Source: an uncultured Pelagibacteraceae bacterium
Lineage (GTDB): Bacteria; Pseudomonadota; Alphaproteobacteria; Pelagibacterales; Pelagibacteraceae
Reading direction: 5' to 3'
Assembly: GCA_902518155.1 (NCBI GenBank)
Contig: CABYFA010000005.1
Coordinates: forward strand, 1 to 64,000
DNA: 64,000 nt
Shown: positions 10,576 through 20,319 of the stretch, piece by piece
Position numbering within the stretch: position 1 is the stretch's first letter
Layout of the letters: each line of letters starts with the position of its first letter
Notes under the pieces: generated by a model
Seen by the model: only the letters and a program-made list of their open reading frames with translations
What the model was told of the DNA's origin: nothing
Databases searched by the model: none
Made by a program: the position numbers and the translations under genes

Positions 10576-10899
10576 CTCTAACACAAAAAAAATTAACTCT
10601 AACACAAAAAGATAAATTTTAGTAAAAATCAGTTTTTTGTTGATTTTATTGACTTTTTTAATTTTTAAAAAATAAAAAAAACTCTAACACAATTTAAAAA
10701 AAACTCTAACACAAGTGAAATTTCTCTTTTGTGTTAGAATAATGCTAGCCTTTAAAATTTAACTTTAAAATAGAATTTAGACAAAAATGGCTTTTTTATT
10801 AGCTTTTTTGAAATTATTACCCATTTTGAACATAATATTTAATTTTGTGTTAGACTAAATTTGGATTTTGTGTTAGAGATTCGTTAAATTGTGTTAGAG
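10576..10899. repeat. Array of eight 11-bp motifs: 4x CTCTAACACAA then 4x TTGTGTTAGA(G/A/C)
   Basis: Forward copies at 10576-10586, 10597-10607, 10682-10692, 10704-10714; reverse copies at 10729-10739, 10845-10855, 10868-10878, 10889-10899. Confidence 0.9.
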
Positions 10900-10919
10900 A
10901 AAAAATTTATAATTAGTTT

Positions 10920-13394
10920 ATGAGCGATCAAGAAGACGATAAAAAAAATATAAATCAAGATACAACTGACAATGAGTCAGTAAATCAATCTTCAGTTGAT
11001 GAAAATAATCAACCTGAAGGTGTAGATTCTAATAATAATGACTCATCTGGTGATGAAAACAAAAATAATGAGCAAAATAATGACCAATCAGATGTTACGG
11101 CAGCTTCTTCTGAAAAAAAAGAGGAAAATAATAATTTAGAAACCCAAATTAGCGAGTCAAACGTTGAAGAAAACAACGTGCAACAAAGTTCTGATCCTTC
11201 TGATGAAAAAAAAGATGAAGATAATGGATCTAGGCACCAAGTTATACATAAAAAAGATGGTCGACTACACATTTATGTCAGACAAGACAAATATAAGGGT
11301 GAATTAAAATCAAAAAATTGGGTTGGTAGACTTTATATTGATGGAAAACAAAAAATTTCATCGTCAGGTACAACAAATTTAGAAGAAGCAATTCCAATTT
11401 TGGAAAAATGGTTTGATGATATTCAAGAAGAAAGTGAAAGATTAAAAAATCAAACTAGCGAAACACAGGTTGATGAAAATCAAAGTGCACCTGAAGAAAA
11501 TATTTCATCAGAAGAAGACAAACAAAAATCTCAAGATACATTAAGAGAAATAGAAAAAGTTCAAACACCAATTGTTGAGGCTAACAATCAACCACAAGAA
11601 CAAACCTCTTTAAGTACTTCTAATGAAAATATCGAACAAAGTAAACAAGATAAATTAAAAAGTAAAATTACAAATATTTTTGGAAAATTAAAAGATATCA
11701 AATTAAAGAAACCTTCTTTTGCAAATAATCTTGTTAAATCTTCATCCAGTAACTCAAAAGTTGGAAATTTAAAATCAAAGTTTGAAAGTTTCTTTAAATC
11801 AAAATTAGGTAAATCAACTGTACAAGGTGAAGAGATATTAGGAGTGGAACTATCGAATAAAGAAATAAGATTAGTCCAAGTTTCAAGTAATAAAGCAAAT
11901 CAATGGGTGTTAGATAAATTGTATATACACCCAGTTGATATTACTGACGATAGTACTCCAATTGATAATGCTGATAAATTTTCAGAAGAATTAAGATTAG
12001 CAGTGCAAAAATATAAAATATTTTCTCCGAACGTTGCAATATCTATACCAGTCACTAGTGCAATAATAAGAGTTGTCACTGCACCATTAATGAAAGATGA
12101 GGAATTAGAGAAAGCCATTGAAACCAATTCTTTATGGGAAAATTTAGTCCAGTTAACTGATAATTTAGAGGATTATTCAATTTTTCATCAAGTAATCAAT
12201 AGAAATCAAAAAGATAATACAATGGATATTTTGTTTGTTGCATCAAAATTAACCGACATAAATAGTTATACGTCTATAATTAAAAATGCAGGTTTAAATC
12301 CTGTTATTATTGATGTTAAATGTTTTGCTTTAAAATCTGCTGTAGATCAATCAAACCAACTTACCAATAGAGTTGAAGATGCAAACTTAACTGCAGTTTT
12401 AGAATTTGGTCTGGATGAAAATTATTTAATGATTTTATATGATAATAACCCCATAATTACTGATATTTTCATCAGAGGGCAGGATAGAAAAATTTTACAG
12501 GAGTCACAGGATGCTGAGGAAAAAGAAGGTTTGGTAAGGAGATATGTAACACAAGTTAAACAAGCCATTCAGGATTTTGAAACAAAATATGAAAAAAGAA
12601 TTAGGAATGTTAAAGTTGTTTCTGACATCAAGAATGTTGAGGAATATTTAGGAAACTTTAGAAAAAATTTGATGAACGTCGGTTTTAATACGTTCGATCC
12701 ATCTGAGGGATTAAAAATTCCGAGTCAATTTCAGCAAACATTAGATAGTAGAGACAATCGTTCATATTTATCTACATCTATTGGTCTAGCGTTTAGAAAA
12801 CTTGATGTGTTTGGCTATTACAAGTTTGTAACTGCAGTTAAAAACATCAACTTATTACCAGATAGATCAAGTGTGATGAAACAAAAGAAAATGAAAGCTA
12901 TTTCTGGATTTGCTTTTAAGGGAATAACGGCAGCTGTTGCAGCAATTTATTTAGTTTTATTTGGTTTATCATTTTGGAATATTTTTTCATACAATGCAAA
13001 GTTAAAAGATTATGACAATGTATTAGCTGAGCATTCAAAGTTAGTAAAACAGAAGAAAGTTGTTTCAAAAGAACTAAAATTAATGAACACAACTCTAAAA
13101 CTAAGCAGGACTTTAAAATCAAATAAAGAATTAACTTATAGAATTTTAGCTCAGGTAGCTTCAAGTGTACCAAAGAGAGTAAGATTTGATCAAGTTGAGT
13201 TCAATGGAACTACTACCCTTACAATCCAAGGTGTCGCCGCAAGTGATCAAGATATATTAAAATTTATTGAAAATTTAAGTAAACAAAAATTAGTGAAACA
13301 AGCATCATTGTCATCTATGAGATTACCAAAATCTAACGTAGGTGGAGCAACAATGAAAGGTTTTAGAGTTTTTGTAAAAATTAAAAGAGGTTAA
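10920..13394 (+). CDS. PilM-PilN fusion protein with Asn/Asp/Glu-rich N-terminus and a small Arm/AP2-like domain
   Basis: PilM actin-like region (EEILGVELSNKEIRLVQVSS...), then PilN-like region with TM and coiled coil (NINLLPDRSSVMKQKKMKAISGFAFKGITAAVAAIYLVLFGLSFW...). Confidence 0.85.
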   Translation: MSDQEDDKKNINQDTTDNESVNQSSVDENNQPEGVDSNNNDSSGDENKNNEQNNDQSDVTAASSEKKEENNNLETQISESNVEENNVQQSSDPSDEKKDEDNGSRHQVIHKKDGRLHIYVRQDKYKGELKSKNWVGRLYIDGKQKISSSGTTNLEEAIPILEKWFDDIQEESERLKNQTSETQVDENQSAPEENISSEEDKQKSQDTLREIEKVQTPIVEANNQPQEQTSLSTSNENIEQSKQDKLKSKITNIFGKLKDIKLKKPSFANNLVKSSSSNSKVGNLKSKFESFFKSKLGKSTVQGEEILGVELSNKEIRLVQVSSNKANQWVLDKLYIHPVDITDDSTPIDNADKFSEELRLAVQKYKIFSPNVAISIPVTSAIIRVVTAPLMKDEELEKAIETNSLWENLVQLTDNLEDYSIFHQVINRNQKDNTMDILFVASKLTDINSYTSIIKNAGLNPVIIDVKCFALKSAVDQSNQLTNRVEDANLTAVLEFGLDENYLMILYDNNPIITDIFIRGQDRKILQESQDAEEKEGLVRRYVTQVKQAIQDFETKYEKRIRNVKVVSDIKNVEEYLGNFRKNLMNVGFNTFDPSEGLKIPSQFQQTLDSRDNRSYLSTSIGLAFRKLDVFGYYKFVTAVKNINLLPDRSSVMKQKKMKAISGFAFKGITAAVAAIYLVLFGLSFWNIFSYNAKLKDYDNVLAEHSKLVKQKKVVSKELKLMNTTLKLSRTLKSNKELTYRILAQVASSVPKRVRFDQVEFNGTTTLTIQGVAASDQDILKFIENLSKQKLVKQASLSSMRLPKSNVGGATMKGFRVFVKIKRG

Positions 13395-13396
13395 CT

Positions 13397-14089
13397 ATGG
13401 ACATGAATATTGATTTAAAAAATTTGAATATTTCTGATCTTAAAGAACAGATTTTAAAATTAGCTGACAAAAAAACTTTAATAAAAATTGGAATTGTTGT
13501 CGGATCAATTTTATTATTTTTAATAATCTATTACGCAGTTCTAAATCCAATGGTTGACACGAGAAAAGCTAAATTGGATGACATGAATCTTAAAAAAGAG
13601 GAAACTCAGAAATTTATTAATGAAATAAATTCAATGAAGAGAAAGATAAAGAAACTAAAACCACAATACCAACAATATTCAACGCTTTTTCATTCAAAGG
13701 CTGAAGTAGAGGGTTTATATCAAACATTAAGTGAATTTGCTGGCCAAAATGATTTAGTAATTTCAAAAATAGAAAAAAGAAAAATCAAAGAGGTTTTAAA
13801 ATCACAAGCATTAGCGAGTGTGGATGGAAAGAAGTCAAAGAAGAAACAGAAAGTTAAAAAAATTCAGACTCAGGATATCTCGAACATAGCTTATTATTTA
13901 ATTCCAGTAGATTTTGAAATTGATGGTAATTTTATAGGCTATATTAAGTTTAAAAGAGCCCTTTCACTCTCAAAAAAGATGTTAAACTTTGACAAAGAGT
14001 CTATACAAGTGGTAAAAGGGGATACAACTGGAGCGATAAAAGTGCGAGGAACATTAACTATAGTGGGACTACCAGATGAATTTTTTTAA
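13397..14089 (+). CDS. pilO: PilO-like type IV pilus inner-membrane alignment protein
   Basis: Single N-terminal TM then coiled coil; follows pilMN and precedes pilP/pilQ. Confidence 0.85.
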   Translation: MDMNIDLKNLNISDLKEQILKLADKKTLIKIGIVVGSILLFLIIYYAVLNPMVDTRKAKLDDMNLKKEETQKFINEINSMKRKIKKLKPQYQQYSTLFHSKAEVEGLYQTLSEFAGQNDLVISKIEKRKIKEVLKSQALASVDGKKSKKKQKVKKIQTQDISNIAYYLIPVDFEIDGNFIGYIKFKRALSLSKKMLNFDKESIQVVKGDTTGAIKVRGTLTIVGLPDEFF

Positions 14090-14585
14090 GATAATCTTTA
14101 TTTTATTATATTTGATAACAATATCAAATCTATCATTGGCTGATAGTCATACTAAAGAGCAAGATATTATAGATAAAGCCAAAGAGATTAATAAAAAGAT
14201 AAAAGAAAAACAGGCCAACACTCAAGCAAATATCTCATCAGAAATTAATCCTGCAGAGCCACTTCCACTTAACGATCCATTCGTAGGGGATAGTTCTCTT
14301 TCAGGAGGTGGGACCTTATCCTCAATGAGTGATCCTGAGGAGGCTAAAAATGAAATGAGCTTATATAAGTTTAAATTAGCTGGAGTAATGTCCACTGAAA
14401 GTGATACAGGATTTGTGTCATTAATGAATGCAGGTGGAGAAGTAATTACAGTGGGTTTATTTGAAGAATTAAGCCCGGGTGTAAGATTGATTGGCGTAAA
14501 TAATAAAGAAGCAGTCTTTGAAAAAAATGGAGAGTCACTCTTAGTGATTAATTTTAAAAATCAAATCATGGAGAGATCTAGATAG
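14076..14585 (+). CDS. pilP: PilP-like pilus assembly protein
   Basis: Signal peptide and C-terminal HR-like domain (YKFKLAGVMSTESDTGFVSLMNAGGEVITVGLFEELSPGVRLIGVNNKEAVFEKNGE); operon position. Confidence 0.8.
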   Translation: MNFFKIIFILLYLITISNLSLADSHTKEQDIIDKAKEINKKIKEKQANTQANISSEINPAEPLPLNDPFVGDSSLSGGGTLSSMSDPEEAKNEMSLYKFKLAGVMSTESDTGFVSLMNAGGEVITVGLFEELSPGVRLIGVNNKEAVFEKNGESLLVINFKNQIMERSR

Positions 14586-14587
14586 TT

Positions 14588-16144
14588 ATGCTACTTAAAA
14601 AAAAAATTACTATATTTATTTTACCTTTTTTAATTTTGGCTCTGACTGGTTGTGCTGATAAATTAGCAAAAAAATCTAAATCTTTTAAACATGATACGCC
14701 ACTAATAAAAACAGATGTTAAAAAACTTGGAAAAAAGGAAATAGAAAAAAGTGTCGAAATGGGACCTATCCCAATTGAGGGAGATGTAATTAAACTTGAA
14801 AAAAGAAAACAATTATCATCAGTAAAAGAAAAAAATTATTTATTGATTTCTGATGATTATGCAGATCTTAAACAAAATATCTCATTCAAATTTCAAGCAT
14901 TAGATTTTAAAGAAGCAATGAGCTTGATGGCTGATATTGGAAATATTAATATTTTAGTTGGTGATGAAGTAGCAGGATCAGTAACTGCAGAGCTTGATAG
15001 TGTTCCTTGGGACAAGGCATTTAATGCATTATTAGATTTAAAAAGTTATGCTGCTGATATAGATGTGGCTAGCAACATCATAAGAGTATCGACACCATCA
15101 AATTTAACCTCTCAAGAAAGTTATAAGTCTACAAGAGCTTCTGCTGTGAAGAAAAAAGTTGAAATTGAAGATTCAGTGGAACCGATTATTTCAGAAATTT
15201 TCCGACTTTATTATATAACCCCAGCTGAGGCTAAGGCTACAGTTACGGAACTATTTACATCAGTTGGTAGTGGTGGAAGTTTCATGCCAATACAAGTAAC
15301 TGAAGAAATAACAACAAGATCAATTATTGTTAGAGGTAAAGAGAAAGATTTAGATATTGTAGATAAAGTAATACGAGAGATTGACAAGAGAACTCGACAA
15401 GTTTTAATTGAAGCTTTTATTGTTGAAGCGAGCTCTACTTTTGAACAAAGTTTAGGAAAGAGACTTGGATTTGCTTATACAAGAAATCGAGAAAGAGTTG
15501 GTGGTACTCAAGGTGGAAGCACAGTTGGTGCATCAGGAGGAACAGCTGCAGAAATATCAGACAACACTGGAGCTTTCACAAGTGGTGCAGGAACTGATAA
15601 TTTAATCAACCTTGGTTCAGCAGCTTCTACAGCAGGAATTGGAATATTAAAAAGAACAGGTTCAGCAGTTCTTAAAGTAGAACTCGATGCACTGGAAAGT
15701 GAGGGTTTATCAAAAACTGTATCTAATCCAAAATTGTTTACTTTAGACAATCAACAAGCAAGTATTAACCAAGGTGAAACAATCTATATTGATGGGGGAG
15801 ATGGAGAAGATAAACCAGTAGATGCATCACTAAAACTTATTGTAACTCCAAATATAATCGGTGATGGTAATGTAATGCTTCAAATTCAGGTAAATAATGA
15901 CACACCAAATAGATCTAATCCTGGGACACCTGGTGTTAATAAAATGGAGATCAACACTAAATTGCTAGTTGCTGATGGGGATATTGTTGTCATTGGTGGT
16001 ATTAAGAAGAATAATGTTGCAAGTGGTAAAGATGGTGTTCCTGGCGTTTCAAAACTACCTGTTGTCGGCAAGGCATTGAGTGGAACAAGTAAATCTGACA
16101 CTATGAATGAATTACTAGTATTTATCGCACCTAGGATTTTATAA
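14588..16144 (+). CDS. pilQ: Type IV pilus secretin PilQ
   Basis: Lipobox LALTGC; secretin region ISFKFQALDFKEAMSLMADIGNINILV..., VLIEAFIVEAS..., C-terminal PVVGKALSGTSKSDTMNELLVFIAPRIL. Confidence 0.95.
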   Translation: MLLKKKITIFILPFLILALTGCADKLAKKSKSFKHDTPLIKTDVKKLGKKEIEKSVEMGPIPIEGDVIKLEKRKQLSSVKEKNYLLISDDYADLKQNISFKFQALDFKEAMSLMADIGNINILVGDEVAGSVTAELDSVPWDKAFNALLDLKSYAADIDVASNIIRVSTPSNLTSQESYKSTRASAVKKKVEIEDSVEPIISEIFRLYYITPAEAKATVTELFTSVGSGGSFMPIQVTEEITTRSIIVRGKEKDLDIVDKVIREIDKRTRQVLIEAFIVEASSTFEQSLGKRLGFAYTRNRERVGGTQGGSTVGASGGTAAEISDNTGAFTSGAGTDNLINLGSAASTAGIGILKRTGSAVLKVELDALESEGLSKTVSNPKLFTLDNQQASINQGETIYIDGGDGEDKPVDASLKLIVTPNIIGDGNVMLQIQVNNDTPNRSNPGTPGVNKMEINTKLLVADGDIVVIGGIKKNNVASGKDGVPGVSKLPVVGKALSGTSKSDTMNELLVFIAPRIL

Positions 16145-17895
16145 TGCTAAAAATAAGTAGAGAGAGTGAAATTAACTTAGTTAATGTTTTAATTGATAAC
16201 GATATTATTTCTGGGAAAGATTTAATTGATATAAAAAAAATCAGTACAGAAAATAACAAATCACAAATTGATGCGATTTTTGAGCTTAAACTGACCGATG
16301 AACAAAAAATTATTGATCTATTAATTAAAGAACAAAATTTAGAAACTGTGGACTTAAAAAAAGTTGAGGTTACTGATGAAATTAAAACAGTTTTACCGTC
16401 AAATTATATTAAAGTTAACTTTGTAGCACCTTTTAAAATTGATAATAAAACTTTACATATAGCAATTCCAGACAGTTCAAAACTTGGTTTAATGAGAAAT
16501 TTAAAAGCTATTACAAAAAAAAATATTGAATTACATGCTGCTAAAATAACTGACATTTCAGAATTTATTGAGAAGTTATCCAGCGAAACAGATGAAGTTA
16601 CTATTGCATCTATTCGAGATGAAAATAGAAAAAAAATTAAGACTTTTGAATCTGATTTAGGAGAAGCTGGTGAAGTTTTAGAAAAAGCACCAGAAGAAGA
16701 TATTGAAGCAATAGAAAATGAATCTGAAGTTATTAAATTTAGTACTGCAGTTGTTGCTGAGGCAATCAAAATGGGTGTGAGTGATATTCACATTGAGCCT
16801 TACAGATTTAGTTCTCGTGTAAGATATCGTTTAGACGGAATGTTACAAGAACAAGAACAATACAAACAATTTCTTCATGATAATTATGGTGCGGTGGTTA
16901 CTCGATTTAAAATTATGGGTAAACTAGATATTGCTGAAAGAAGATTACCACAGGACGGGGCAATTAATTTTAAAATTGAAAATAAGGTAGTTGATTTACG
17001 TTTATCGATATTGCCAACAGCGAATAACGAGAGAATTGTTATGCGTATACTCAACAAGGATGCAGGAGACATAAAGCTTGAGCAATTAAATTTTGAAGAA
17101 CAAGACTTAAAAAATCTTAGAAAAGCAATTCATAGTACTCAAGGATTGATATTGGTTACTGGTCCGACAGGTTCTGGTAAATCAACCACCTTGTATAGTA
17201 TTTTAAAAGAAGTTAGCAAACCTCATTTAAATATATTAACTGCTGAGGACCCAGTTGAATATGAATTAGATGGAGTAGGACAAGTTCAAATTAAAGACCA
17301 CATTGGTTTAACATTTGCTTCAGCGCTGAGATCTTTTTTAAGACAAGACCCCGAAATTATTCTTGTTGGAGAGATGCGAGATAAAGAAACAGTGGATATA
17401 GGTTTAAAAGCTGCATTAACGGGTCACTTAGTGTTTAGCACACTTCACACGAACGATGCACCAAGTACAATTACCAGATTACAAAATATGGGAACACCTG
17501 ACTATTTAATTAGTGCTGCAACTCAACTGGTTGTCGCTCAAAGATTAGCAAGAAAAAATTGCAAAGATTGCAGAGTGCCTGATGATGATGTTAATCCTAA
17601 AGTTCTTCAAGATTTAGGTTTCAGTGCTGAACAAGCATCAAGAGTTAAAGCTATAAAAGGGAAGGGTTGTGCTAAATGTAGTAATACCGGTTATAAAGGT
17701 CGACAAGGTATTTATGAAATTTTAGTAGTATCAAAACCACTCAAAGAGGCTATATTACGACAAGCAACAACTCCTGAGTTAAGAGAGATAGGTATAAAAG
17801 AAGGTTTTCAGACTATGAAGGATATGGGGAGAAGACTGATTGCATCGGGCGAGTTAAACTTTAGAGAGTACGAGAGAGTTCTTTCAGGCGAATAA
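16144..17895 (+). CDS. pilB: Type IV pilus extension ATPase PilB
   Basis: Walker A GPTGSGKSTT, Asp box AEDPVEYELDGVGQVQI, Walker B DPEIILVGEMRD, tetracysteine CKDC...CAKC. Confidence 0.97.
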   Translation: MLKISRESEINLVNVLIDNDIISGKDLIDIKKISTENNKSQIDAIFELKLTDEQKIIDLLIKEQNLETVDLKKVEVTDEIKTVLPSNYIKVNFVAPFKIDNKTLHIAIPDSSKLGLMRNLKAITKKNIELHAAKITDISEFIEKLSSETDEVTIASIRDENRKKIKTFESDLGEAGEVLEKAPEEDIEAIENESEVIKFSTAVVAEAIKMGVSDIHIEPYRFSSRVRYRLDGMLQEQEQYKQFLHDNYGAVVTRFKIMGKLDIAERRLPQDGAINFKIENKVVDLRLSILPTANNERIVMRILNKDAGDIKLEQLNFEEQDLKNLRKAIHSTQGLILVTGPTGSGKSTTLYSILKEVSKPHLNILTAEDPVEYELDGVGQVQIKDHIGLTFASALRSFLRQDPEIILVGEMRDKETVDIGLKAALTGHLVFSTLHTNDAPSTITRLQNMGTPDYLISAATQLVVAQRLARKNCKDCRVPDDDVNPKVLQDLGFSAEQASRVKAIKGKGCAKCSNTGYKGRQGIYEILVVSKPLKEAILRQATTPELREIGIKEGFQTMKDMGRRLIASGELNFREYERVLSGE

Positions 17896-17897
17896 AA

Positions 17898-19130
17898 ATG
17901 GAAGCTTTTACTTACAAAGGAATATCTGATGGTAAATATGTTACTGGTGACATTGAAGCAATAAATCTAGATGAAGCTTCACACTTATTAAAAGAAAAAA
18001 AAATAATCATTACCAATATAGTAAAAACCAAAAAAAAAGCTGGTGAAAAGAAAAAGTCAAGTGGCTCTTCTTTATTTGGTAAAAGCAAAAAGGTAAAAGT
18101 TGAGGATATTTTAATATTTTCTAAGCAATTTGCAACAATGGTTAAAGCGGGTTTACCAATTTTACAAGTTTTAGCGATGTTAAGAGACCAAATGGAAAGC
18201 CAAGGTATTAAAGAAATTATAGAGGACATTAGAAAGAGTTTAGAGGGGGGTGTGAGTTTGTCTAAATGTTTTGAAAAATACCCACAGCACTTTGATAATG
18301 TATACGTCAACTTAATTAAAGCAGGTGAGGCCAGTGGTAAATTGGATGTTTTTTTACTTAAAATTGTAGACTCACTTGAGAAAAAGGAGAAGATTAAAAA
18401 AAAGATAAAATCGGCATTAATGTATCCTTCAATAATGTTTACAGTGGCAATAACTGTTAGTGCTTTCATGCTTGTGAAAGTGGTGCCAGTTTTTGCGAAA
18501 ATGTACGATGGTATGGGTTTAGAATTACCAGCTGCAACGGCTACGATTATGGCAATGAGCGATTTTCTAAGAGGCGCCGGCGGTAAAGTAATTTTATTTG
18601 GAGGAATTGCTGGTTACTTCTCATTTAGATATATCACTAAAAAAAATGCTGCCATCCGTTTTAGGTGGCACAAACAAGTTTTACGTTTACCAGTTTTTGG
18701 AGACATGATTTTAAAATCTATGTTAGCAAGAATTTCATTAATCATGGGAAATTTAAGTGCAGCCGGAGTAAATTTACTTGAAAGTTTAGAGATTGCAAAA
18801 TCTGTAAGTAACAATGACGTCATTACTGATGCTTTAGAAAATGTTAAGAAAGGGGTTTTCTCTGGTGATACATTAACAAAACTTTTTTTAAAAGAGCCTT
18901 TGTTCCCCCCAACCTTTAGCCAATTAATCTCTGTTGGAGAACAAACTGGTCAATTGGATGAAATGTTTAACTCTGTGGCTTCATATTATGAGGAAGAATT
19001 TGACACAACTGTAGATAATATGTCTAGTTTAATCGAGCCAATAATGATTGTGTTTATGGGAGTGATGATTGGTGGATTAATGATCGCGATGTATTCACCA
19101 ATATTCAACGTTGGTGCTTTAATAGGTTAA
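17898..19130 (+). CDS. pilC: Type IV pilus inner-membrane platform protein PilC
   Basis: T2SSF domains (FSKQFATMVKAGLPILQVLAML; ARISLIMGNLSAAGVNLLESLEIA); directly downstream of pilB. Confidence 0.96.
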   Translation: MEAFTYKGISDGKYVTGDIEAINLDEASHLLKEKKIIITNIVKTKKKAGEKKKSSGSSLFGKSKKVKVEDILIFSKQFATMVKAGLPILQVLAMLRDQMESQGIKEIIEDIRKSLEGGVSLSKCFEKYPQHFDNVYVNLIKAGEASGKLDVFLLKIVDSLEKKEKIKKKIKSALMYPSIMFTVAITVSAFMLVKVVPVFAKMYDGMGLELPAATATIMAMSDFLRGAGGKVILFGGIAGYFSFRYITKKNAAIRFRWHKQVLRLPVFGDMILKSMLARISLIMGNLSAAGVNLLESLEIAKSVSNNDVITDALENVKKGVFSGDTLTKLFLKEPLFPPTFSQLISVGEQTGQLDEMFNSVASYYEEEFDTTVDNMSSLIEPIMIVFMGVMIGGLMIAMYSPIFNVGALIG

Positions 19131-19568
19131 TTACAATTTTTTTGTTAAAACTAAATTATTGATCCAAGGTTTATCACCTTCTTTAAACTTTATTGAATCC
19201 ATTATCTCTTGAATAAAAAAGGTGCCAAGTCCGCCCGGTTTGACATCATCAATTGCTCTATGTTTAACTTTACTTTTTTCAACTGGCTTTCCTTTGTCAA
19301 AAAATGAAATTTCAAGTTCTTTATCTGTACAAGAAATTCTTACAGCCATTCTATCTTGTGTATCAGGATAGTCTTTATAAGCATGTTTAACTATATTTTG
19401 TGCAGCTTCAGCAATTGCTAAAACAAGTTCCTCTCTAAGATCTTCATTAATTTTAAACTTTTCAAAAACTTCTCTAGAAAAACTTCTTACATCCTTCAGG
19501 CTTGAAGAATTTACTAAAAAATCTTTTTTTTCTGATAGATTGGTTTGATCTGAGTTTTCAGTACTCAT
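19131..19568 (-). CDS. RsbW-like serine kinase / anti-sigma factor (HATPase_c_2)
   Basis: N box LREELVLAIAEAAQNIVKHAY, G boxes FFDKGKPV and PGGLGTFFIQEIMD. Confidence 0.9.
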   Translation of the reverse strand: MSTENSDQTNLSEKKDFLVNSSSLKDVRSFSREVFEKFKINEDLREELVLAIAEAAQNIVKHAYKDYPDTQDRMAVRISCTDKELEISFFDKGKPVEKSKVKHRAIDDVKPGGLGTFFIQEIMDSIKFKEGDKPWINNLVLTKKL

Positions 19569-19577
19569 GAAATTTAA

Positions 19578-19877
19578 TTACTCCAGATTTAAAATTTGTT
19601 CTAACTTTGCCATCATAATTACTTTAAGTACCGATTTACTCACATCTTTGATGATAAGTTTAGTACCTTTCTCTAATGCTTTTTGGTGACTTTCGATTAG
19701 AACTGAGATACCCGACGAGTCCATATATTGGACATTACTTAAATTTAAATAAACATCTTTACCAGAGTCTATAATAGGAAAAATAACTTCCTTGGCTCCC
19801 TCAGTTTTGTCCATGTCTATTTCACCATCTAAAAATACAGTGCTAGAATTTCCCTCTTCTGTAACTTTATATGTCAT
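19578..19877 (-). CDS. STAS-domain anti-sigma factor antagonist (RsbV-like)
   Basis: VYLNLSNVQYMDSSGISVLIESHQKA, phosphorylatable-Ser motif DSSG. Confidence 0.93.
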   Translation of the reverse strand: MTYKVTEEGNSSTVFLDGEIDMDKTEGAKEVIFPIIDSGKDVYLNLSNVQYMDSSGISVLIESHQKALEKGTKLIIKDVSKSVLKVIMMAKLEQILNLE

Positions 19878-20158
19878 AAAAATTTCCTTGCCATTGCTAA
19901 AACTTTTTCAACTGGTTGACTAACTTCTTTTAATTCTACTTTGGTATTTTTTTCTTTTGCTCTTTGATTACTTTCAACCAAGACAGATATTCCAGATGAG
20001 TCCATATATTGCACGTCTTTCAGGTTTAGATGCACTTCTTTGCCAGCATCAATTAATGGAAATATGACTTCTCTTACGTTATCTGCGATATCCATATCAA
20101 TTTCTCCGTTAAGAAAAACTGTGCTTATATTCTCGTTTTCTGTAACTTTAAATTTCAT
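19874..20158 (-). CDS. STAS-domain anti-sigma factor antagonist (RsbV-like), tandem paralogue
   Basis: VHLNLKDVQYMDSSGISVLVESNQRA; overlaps the neighbouring STAS gene; start at MKFKV preferred. Confidence 0.93.
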   Translation of the reverse strand: MKFKVTENENISTVFLNGEIDMDIADNVREVIFPLIDAGKEVHLNLKDVQYMDSSGISVLVESNQRAKEKNTKVELKEVSQPVEKVLAMARKFL

Positions 20159-20319
20159 AATTACAATATTAATCAAGCTAATAACAAAAAATATGCGAAA
20201 ATTAAACCCAATTTGATCTACGATAGCAATATTTGAGTTAATTTAAGCAAATTTTTCAGTTTACATCAGAATAATTTATTATAAGTTTTTGGTATTAATT
20301 AATTAATTAAAGAGGAAAT

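Noticed and set aside
10576-10899. CRISPR interpretation of the 11-bp repeats
   Set aside because: Repeats are short, in both orientations and irregularly spaced, with no spacers of constant size and no cas genes.
17912-18469. 185-aa minus-strand ORF in pilC
   Set aside because: Antisense to PilC with clear T2SSF domains; no independent support.
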